This document shows, piece by piece, positions 58,602-64,000 of a DNA stretch of 64,000 nt. The stretch is from CAXXOK01 sp963674895. Its GTDB lineage: Bacteria > Bacillota > Clostridia > Christensenellales > Aristaeellaceae. The translations under genes and the position numbers were made by a program. The DNA lies in NCBI GenBank assembly GCA_963674895.2, contig CAXXCY010000002.1, positions 496,001 to 560,000 on the forward strand. Direction: 5' to 3'. The notes beneath the pieces were generated by a model. That model was not told where the DNA came from. It was given only the letters and a program-made list of their open reading frames with translations, and did not search any database. The number at the start of each line of letters is the position of its first letter. Within the stretch, counting starts at the first letter, position 1.

Positions 58602-59462
58602 ATGATACACAGAGCTTTATTCCCATCGGAGATTTACCTTGTCTGTCAGGATTGGAAAGCCGTAGTGCTGCCTGCGTTCGGCATGAACCTGATCGACATT
58701 CGCTACCGTGACAAACCCATACTCAAATCACCGCTGGATTTGGCGGATCTGCAAAGCAACAAATGGGTCAGGGGCATGCCCCTGCTGTTCCCCGCCGGCA
58801 GGATACCGGACGGGGTGTTTCAGGCGGACGGCGTGGTCTATCAAATGCCTGTCAATGAGCCGATGTATCACAATCATCTCCATGGTTCGATGCATCTAAG
58901 GGAATTCACCGTTCTTACGCAGGACCGCAGTACCGTCTCGGCTATGTATGAAAACGACCATGAAGCGTTTCCGATTCCGTTTCGGATGATCTACGGAATA
59001 TCACTGTCCGCCGAGGGGGTGCTGCAGCAGGTAAGAATACAAAACACCGGCACCGCGCGCCTTCCCGTATGTTTTGCGTTCCACTCCACATTCCTGGAAC
59101 CGGAAATAATCCGCGTTCCAATCCGCGGGGAATGGCCTTTGGACGAACGGAAGAGGCCGACGGGCGATTGTATCATGCCCGGGGAATTATCCCGAAAGCT
59201 TTCCTCCGGATTTAAGCCCGACGGCACCGCGATTTCGGGCTATTATACGCTCGACAGAAATACGGTGCGCATCGGCCGGTTTACGTACGATTTTTCGGAT
59301 ACCTACGACCGGTGCGTTCTCTATAACGGGGGCGGGCATCAGGGATTCATATGCGTGGAACCGCAGCAAGGCCTCGGATTGGGTTTAAGCAAACCGCTGA
59401 TGCTGCTTGCCCGGGGCGGGGAAGTGCTGTTTTCTTCGCTGATCAGGGCTGCCGGCGGATAG
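58602..59462 (+). CDS. Aldose 1-epimerase family protein
   Basis: This 286-aa beta-sandwich protein of the galactose mutarotase-like superfamily has GMNLIDIRYRDKPIL, LLFPAGRIPDG, NHLHGSMHLREFTV (catalytic-type His), and a C-terminal YDRCVLYNGGGHQGFICVEPQ segment with the expected Glu. It interconverts anomers of a free sugar or phosphosugar. It is co-transcribed with the ROK regulator and is followed by an importer operon. Confidence 0.87.
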   Translation: MIHRALFPSEIYLVCQDWKAVVLPAFGMNLIDIRYRDKPILKSPLDLADLQSNKWVRGMPLLFPAGRIPDGVFQADGVVYQMPVNEPMYHNHLHGSMHLREFTVLTQDRSTVSAMYENDHEAFPIPFRMIYGISLSAEGVLQQVRIQNTGTARLPVCFAFHSTFLEPEIIRVPIRGEWPLDERKRPTGDCIMPGELSRKLSSGFKPDGTAISGYYTLDRNTVRIGRFTYDFSDTYDRCVLYNGGGHQGFICVEPQQGLGLGLSKPLMLLARGGEVLFSSLIRAAGG

Positions 59463-59604
59463 CGGAGTACACCATGTCGGATGTGTGGAATAATCCACCA
59501 TTTCGATGATTATTGGGATAGTATTCAATGGAAGGGAAACATAGAATGGGTACAAAGAGGGCGCCGGGAATGACCGGCGTTCCAAAACGAGAGGAGAAAT
59601 CTAC

Positions 59605-60843
59605 ATGAGGAAAAGGATGACGGCGTTTGCTTTGGTTCTGCTCTTTGGTCTGCTGACGGTGGTTAGCGGATTTGCTGCAGATTCAAGCGGTGAGAAGGTC
59701 GTGGTTACGTGGTTTGGCGTGGATAAGGAACCGGTGACCACTATTGAGGCCTTCAACAACTCCCAGGACGAGATTGAGGTTGTATACGAGCTAGTGGGAA
59801 CGGACAACTATTTCACCACGCTCAACGTGCGCATCATGGCGGGCGAGGGCCCGGACCTGTTTGCTTACAGGACCAAGGACAATTACGAAAACCTGATCGC
59901 CATGGGGCAGCTTTTAGACCTCACGGACTATGCGTTCATGGATAATTTCATCGAGGGCGCAATCGAAGCCAACCGTGCCAACGACGGCAGAGTGTACGCT
60001 TTCCCGCTGAACGCGAACTACCTGAACCTGTTCTATAACAAGGATCTGTTCAAAGAACTCGGGCTGTCCGAACCGACGAATTATCAGGAGTTCCTGCATT
60101 GCTGCGAAGTCCTTCTGGAAAACGGGGTCGCCCCGACGGTTTCCGGGTGCAAGGATTTGTGGCAGAACCGCTATGTCGGTATTGATCCTCTGCAGGCGAT
60201 GAACGGCAAGGATCCGACCTGGCCGACCAAACTGCTCAACTATGAAGTGAAATTTACGGACCCGGATTGCCTGGAGTACTTCAACCGCATCGAAGCGTTT
60301 GTGAAGGCGGGATACCTCTACGACGGAAGCTTGGGGCTGACCATGCCGCAGGCCTGGGTGGTATTCGCCAACGGAGAAGCGGGTATGCAGCTGGGCGCCT
60401 CCTTCTATGCGGCCCAGGCATTCCCCGAAGCGACGCCTGATTTCGAGGTTGGCGTTTGCCCGATGCCCTTCAATGACGAGGGGCAGGAGCAGGTCGTATT
60501 CCTGCACGCCAACATGACGGTTGTTGCCGTCAACCAGAAGAGCGACCATGTGGACGCGACCTTGAAATTCCTGGAGTGGCTGTCCAATGTGGACAATTAT
60601 ACGCTGCTTGCCCAGGACCTCGTGTCGATCGTTCCCGTGCACAAAGATATCGATTATTCCAAGCTCGACCCGGCTGCCAAACTCTGGTCCCATTTCTCGG
60701 AGTACAAATCGGTTCCCAGAGCGCTTGAACCCAGCACGATTTCCTCTGAATTCGGTCAGGTAGTGCAGAATATCATCCTTGGCATCTACACTGGGCAGGA
60801 AGCGGCGGAGTCCCTGCAGGCGGCATACGAAGCTAAAAAGTAA
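59605..60843 (+). CDS. Extracellular sugar-binding protein, family 1
   Basis: This 412-aa secreted binding protein has signal sequence MRKRMTAFALVLLFGLLTVVSGFAA without a cysteine. Then come VVVTWFGVDKEPVTTIEAFNNSQDEI, GEGPDLFAYRTKD, YAFPLNANYLNLFYNKDLFKELG and GEAGMQLGASFYA, all typical of MalE/UgpB-like proteins. The ATG is preceded by AGAGGAG. A hairpin follows the stop. It is a smaller, different class from the two LplA-like proteins elsewhere in the window. Confidence 0.93.
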   Translation: MRKRMTAFALVLLFGLLTVVSGFAADSSGEKVVVTWFGVDKEPVTTIEAFNNSQDEIEVVYELVGTDNYFTTLNVRIMAGEGPDLFAYRTKDNYENLIAMGQLLDLTDYAFMDNFIEGAIEANRANDGRVYAFPLNANYLNLFYNKDLFKELGLSEPTNYQEFLHCCEVLLENGVAPTVSGCKDLWQNRYVGIDPLQAMNGKDPTWPTKLLNYEVKFTDPDCLEYFNRIEAFVKAGYLYDGSLGLTMPQAWVVFANGEAGMQLGASFYAAQAFPEATPDFEVGVCPMPFNDEGQEQVVFLHANMTVVAVNQKSDHVDATLKFLEWLSNVDNYTLLAQDLVSIVPVHKDIDYSKLDPAAKLWSHFSEYKSVPRALEPSTISSEFGQVVQNIILGIYTGQEAAESLQAAYEAKK

Positions 60844-60878
60844 GCTGACCGGAAACGAAAACCAATCCATATTCGCAT

Positions 60879-60913
60879 GAGGGGGAGCTAAGCTCTCGGT
60901 TCCGCTCCCCCTC
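60879..60913 (+). terminator. Hairpin after binding-protein gene
   Basis: GAGGGGGAGC (60879-60888) and GCTCCCCCTC (60904-60913) form a perfect 10-bp stem, followed by CTTTCC. The weak T-run suggests partial termination or mRNA protection between binding protein and permeases, as at 3207-3244. Confidence 0.6.
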
Positions 60914-60938
60914 CTTTCCATATGAATGAGGCAAGCAG

Positions 60939-61829
60939 ATGAAACACAGAATCAAGAACAGGGCGATTGCCTATAGCTTCTGTATTCCCGCAATGGCGTT
61001 GTTCATCATTGTCGCGGGTATCCCTGCGGTAATGAGCGTAGGGTATTCTTTCACCGACTGGACGGGGATAACAACAAACATCAATTACATAGGTCTGGCA
61101 AACTACGCGCGTTTGTTCAGGGATTCGACCTTTGGCTTGGCCGTAAAGAATACCTTTTTTATTACGATCGTCGTTGTGATTTTGCAAAATATCTGCGGCG
61201 TGCTGCTGGCGCTGGCGATGAACGACCGGCGGATAAGAGGGCGAGGATTTCTCAAAACCATCTACTTTTTGCCTTCGCTGTTGAGCGTGGTGGTGATCTG
61301 CTATACATGGCTTTACATACTCAACGTCCATGTCGGGCTGCTGGGAACCGTTCTGAAGATCCTGGGCATCAAGAGCGTGGTTCAATATGATATTTTTCTC
61401 AAACCGTTTTCGGCGCTGCTCGCCATTGCCCTGACGCTGGTATGGCAATTCAGCGGATACAATATGGTGATCTACCTTGCCGGATTGCAGGCGATCCCGA
61501 ACGATCTGTATGAATCGGCTTCCATCGACGGAGCGAAGAGTACGAGCAGGTTTTTCAAAATAACCCTGCCACTGCTGATGCCCTCGGTAACTGTGAATAT
61601 GCTGCTGAATATCATCGGCTGCCTCAAAATATTCGAACAGGTCTATATCATGACCAAAGGCGGCCCCGGGGTATCGACCACCACGATCGGCACCTATATC
61701 TACAATTCCTCGCTCAGCGCAAGCCAGTTTGGATACAGCACGGCAATATCCACGGTGCTGTTTTTCATCGTGCTGGTCGTTGCCGTGGCGCAGGTCAGAT
61801 TCACCAGGGCAAGGGAGGTTGAAATATAA
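60939..61829 (+). CDS. Sugar ABC transporter permease, MalF/UgpA-like
   Basis: This 296-aa permease has six hydrophobic segments, motif SVGYSFTDWTGIT near the first, the EAA loop DLYESASIDGAKSTSRFFKITLPLL, and an extracellular GGPGVSTTTIGTYIYN segment typical of UgpA-type subunits. Its stop overlaps the next gene's start (TAATG). It forms the channel with the following permease. Confidence 0.93.
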   Translation: MKHRIKNRAIAYSFCIPAMALFIIVAGIPAVMSVGYSFTDWTGITTNINYIGLANYARLFRDSTFGLAVKNTFFITIVVVILQNICGVLLALAMNDRRIRGRGFLKTIYFLPSLLSVVVICYTWLYILNVHVGLLGTVLKILGIKSVVQYDIFLKPFSALLAIALTLVWQFSGYNMVIYLAGLQAIPNDLYESASIDGAKSTSRFFKITLPLLMPSVTVNMLLNIIGCLKIFEQVYIMTKGGPGVSTTTIGTYIYNSSLSASQFGYSTAISTVLFFIVLVVAVAQVRFTRAREVEI

Positions 61830-62686
61830 TGACGGCGTTCAGTGTTCAAAACGTCCGGCCCCGGACGAAAGCCGGTTATCTGCTGGCGCAAATTCTGACT
61901 GTTCTCGCCGCACTGACGATCATCCTCCCGCTTTTCTATGTGCTGATCGTATCGGTGAGCAATCAGGCGGAAGTGAACAAGAACCTGCTGAGTTTCCTGA
62001 ACAATCCACAATTTGAGAACTATTCCAGAGCCTGGACCCAGGGGAAGCTTTTGACGTACGGCTACAATACGGTGGTGGTCTGCGCGACGACGGTAATCCT
62101 CGTTTTGTTTTCGGGCTCGCTTTTCGCCTATGCGCTGAAAATTTACGGATCGTTCAAGGAATTGAATTTCCTCTATTACGTGATTCTTGCCGGCATTTTT
62201 ATTCCTATACAGGCGATTATCATGCCTTTGTTCAGCTTGCTCAAGACGTTCAAGCTGCTCAACAACCTGTTCAGTCTCGGGCTGGTTTACGCGGGGGTCA
62301 ATCTGCCCTTGAGCATGATGCTTTTCGCAGGTTTTTATAAAACCATTCCCAAGGATATCATTGAGGCGGCAAGCATCGACGGCTGCGGCCCGCTCAGAAC
62401 GTTTCTGCGGATCGTCCTGCCGCTGACAAAGACGATCATCAGCACGGTGACCATTCTGTCGAGTCTCAATGTTTGGCGGGATATATTCATCCCCATGATG
62501 CTGACGACCAAGGTGGCGAAACGGACGATATCCTACGGGCTGATGTCGTTCGTAAACGAGTTCTCGCTGGATTGGACAACCATGTGCGCGGCGATGGTGA
62601 TCAGCACGTTGCCGATCATCGTGTTGTTTCTGGTGCTGCAGAAGTATTTTATTGGCGGCGTTGTCGCCGGCGCCGTCAAGGGATAA
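61829..62686 (+). CDS. Sugar ABC transporter permease, MalG/UgpE-like
   Basis: This 285-aa partner permease has six hydrophobic segments, the EAA loop DIIEAASIDGCGPLRTFLRIVLP and the ending KYFIGGVVAGAVKG. It overlaps the upstream permease by one base, with AAGGGAGG before its ATG. No ATPase gene is present, as in the other two import units. Confidence 0.93.
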   Translation: MTAFSVQNVRPRTKAGYLLAQILTVLAALTIILPLFYVLIVSVSNQAEVNKNLLSFLNNPQFENYSRAWTQGKLLTYGYNTVVVCATTVILVLFSGSLFAYALKIYGSFKELNFLYYVILAGIFIPIQAIIMPLFSLLKTFKLLNNLFSLGLVYAGVNLPLSMMLFAGFYKTIPKDIIEAASIDGCGPLRTFLRIVLPLTKTIISTVTILSSLNVWRDIFIPMMLTTKVAKRTISYGLMSFVNEFSLDWTTMCAAMVISTLPIIVLFLVLQKYFIGGVVAGAVKG

Positions 62687-62753
62687 ACGTATTGTACGGA
62701 ATTCACGTATTGATATGTCCTAACGGACAAGAATAATTTTGGAGGGTTTATTC

Positions 62754-64000
62754 ATGAGGCTGTACGAGTATGCGGTCAATGCGGAGAACAAAATCGTAGT
62801 CGATCAGGAGACCGAGGATAATATTCATATCGGCGCGGGAGAAGCGGACGAGAAAATCGTTTCCATTGTTCTGGAACGGTTTCAAAGCGTTCATAAGCCG
62901 TGCCTGTTCGGATTTGAGGGCAACTATTGCGTGGATTGGGACAGCATCCTGTCGCAGCTGGACGAATGCTGTCGGAAGAACGGCGTATCGATGCGTGCGA
63001 TCAGTGTCAACCGCGTATTCAAGCCACTCGCGGAGATCCGGGAATACAAAAAACCGAACATTGAGTATGATCCCAGCCTGGGCTATGAAAACATGGACGG
63101 GCATATTCAGGATATCATGGATATGGATAAGGTCGCCCAGTTCCTCGGCGAACTCGAAGCGGAAAAACGCCGCGCGATCGATCAACCTGAGCTGATCGTC
63201 GTTTACGCCCCCGGCGCCGTGGTGAAGGAACTTGCCGGAGTCTATGATTTTAGGTTCTATTTCGATATGACCAAGGATCCGATTATGTGGAATCTATGGG
63301 ACGGGACGCTCGTGTCCTTTGGATGCGATAAACCGGACCCCGATTATTTTTGGAAGGATTTGTATTATGTGGATTTTCATCTTCTGGACAACCAGAAATG
63401 GTATATCCTGGAGAATATGGATTTCTACGTCGAGGCGGTCGACCCCGCGAATATTACGCTCATACCCCGCAGGGAGTACGACACTTTAATAACGAAGGTG
63501 CTTGAATACCCTGTCAAGCAGGTCAAGATTTTCATGCCCGGCCCCTTCGGCGCCTATCGCTTCAAACAGATCTGGAACGTGCCCGGTTTGGACAACAGCG
63601 CCTGGAACAACATCTCGTCGCCGAAGCTGGACATGATTATCGATATCGGGAAAAAGCAGATCCGGCTTCCCTCCGTCAATTTGCTCCAGTACGGGGACCG
63701 CTTCGTAGGCCCCTATTGGAACGAGAAGGTGCCCAAATGGTGGCCGTTGCTGGCGGCGATTGACGACGGCTACTTTGAAGACCCCGCCACGCCCTTGGAA
63801 AGAACGGCGATGTGCCAGCATAATCACCCGTCCACGGACTATGTGCGTCGCAACTTCAACGAGCAGTTCGGCCGCTATGAAACCTACTATATCCTCGAAG
63901 CCTATGAAAACTCGGCGACCATCATGGGGTTCAAGGACGATGCGAATTTGGAAGAGTGGCAGGAAAAGTGCTGGAAGGCGGCGGAGAAGATAGAGCTGAT
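62754..64000 (+). CDS. Mannose-6-phosphate isomerase-like protein with N-terminal extension (3' end outside window)
   Basis: This frame is open for 415 codons from an ATG preceded by GGAGGG and runs off the window end. Residues about 1-175 (VLERFQSVHKPCLFGFEGNYCVDWDSIL) are a domain I cannot place; they faintly resemble a nucleoside-kinase fold without a P-loop. From about residue 290 (KIFMPGPFGAYRFKQIW, LLQYGDRFVGPYW, HPSTDYVRRNFNEQFGRYETYYILEA) the sequence resembles cupin-type class I mannose-6-phosphate isomerases. It is probably a cytoplasmic enzyme converting a hexose phosphate to fructose-6-phosphate and follows the importer, suggesting mannose-type sugars as the transported substrate. 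Confidence 0.6.
   Translation, partial: MRLYEYAVNAENKIVVDQETEDNIHIGAGEADEKIVSIVLERFQSVHKPCLFGFEGNYCVDWDSILSQLDECCRKNGVSMRAISVNRVFKPLAEIREYKKPNIEYDPSLGYENMDGHIQDIMDMDKVAQFLGELEAEKRRAIDQPELIVVYAPGAVVKELAGVYDFRFYFDMTKDPIMWNLWDGTLVSFGCDKPDPDYFWKDLYYVDFHLLDNQKWYILENMDFYVEAVDPANITLIPRREYDTLITKVLEYPVKQVKIFMPGPFGAYRFKQIWNVPGLDNSAWNNISSPKLDMIIDIGKKQIRLPSVNLLQYGDRFVGPYWNEKVPKWWPLLAAIDDGYFEDPATPLERTAMCQHNHPSTDYVRRNFNEQFGRYETYYILEAYENSATIMGFKDDANLEEWQEKCWKAAEKIEL

Noticed and set aside
1..64000. CRISPR arrays, rRNA genes, intact tRNAs, intact insertion sequences
   Set aside because: None was seen on reading both strands; only tRNA fragments and short repeats are present.

Overview
Organism. The window looks like the chromosome of an uncultured, fairly GC-rich, anaerobic gut or rumen-type Clostridia (Bacillota). 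The pointers are YesM/YesN-type two-component systems, LplB/LplC/LplA-like oligosaccharide ABC importers, ROK regulators and kinases, strong AGGAGG ribosome binding sites, sigma-A-like promoters, a c-di-GMP-I riboswitch and an NHLM-type RiPP exporter. All three ABC solute-binding proteins have signal peptides without a lipobox cysteine, as is common in Christensenellales-like lineages; that finer placement is only a guess. Nearly everything is coding and arranged in tight operons.

Layout. (1) 1-6.5 kb, + strand: importer plus GH105 and GH112 enzymes, which together suggest uptake and phosphorolysis of rhamnogalacturonan-I fragments. A short element made of hairpins follows. (2) 6.6-12.2 kb: a polytopic membrane protein, a PIG-L deacetylase, a flavin reductase-like protein, an aldo/keto reductase and a small ferredoxin. 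(3) 12.4-14.4 kb: a TIR-transmembrane-LRR protein with a SARM1-like TIR domain, and a small secreted partner. (4) 14.5-29.9 kb: a RiPP gene cluster with a Nif11-type precursor and Cys-containing core, four SPASM-type radical SAM proteins, a YcaO protein, an APH-like kinase, a fifth (B12-binding-like) radical SAM protein, two NHLM ABC transporters (one with a C39 peptidase) and a miniature HlyD-like protein. (5) 30.0-31.1 kb: a secreted double-chagasin-domain protein behind a c-di-GMP-I riboswitch and intrinsic terminator. (6) 31.2-32.0 kb: gene-free, with three copies of the 3' end of a tRNA-Arg-like gene, two with terminators, and tandem repeats; it looks like the scar of integrative elements. 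(7) 32.0-47.9 kb, all - strand: GH2 beta-mannosidase, SIS and ROK sugar-phosphate genes (each present twice), YesN/YesM, an importer, and several oxidoreductases and isomerases. (8) 48.0-53.6 kb: an AraC regulator, an AT-rich gap with a decayed reading frame, a PfkB kinase with a HAD/deoxyhypusine-synthase-like fusion, and a ROK regulator. (9) 53.8-64.0 kb: YesN/YesM divergent from a ROK regulator, aldose epimerase, importer and mannose-6-phosphate isomerase-like operon.

How it fits together. Most of the window serves capture and breakdown of plant or host oligosaccharides, each locus with its own importer, enzymes and regulator. The RiPP locus, the TIR-LRR receptor-like protein and the c-di-GMP-controlled protease inhibitor look like interaction or defence functions. 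The most novel item is the RiPP locus: five radical SAM proteins, a YcaO without a visible partner protein and a kinase converge on one 27-residue core. A shared dyad operator (TTTGTYAA-N5-TTRACAAA) overlapping the -35 box links the two ROK regulators and the third YesM gene cluster.
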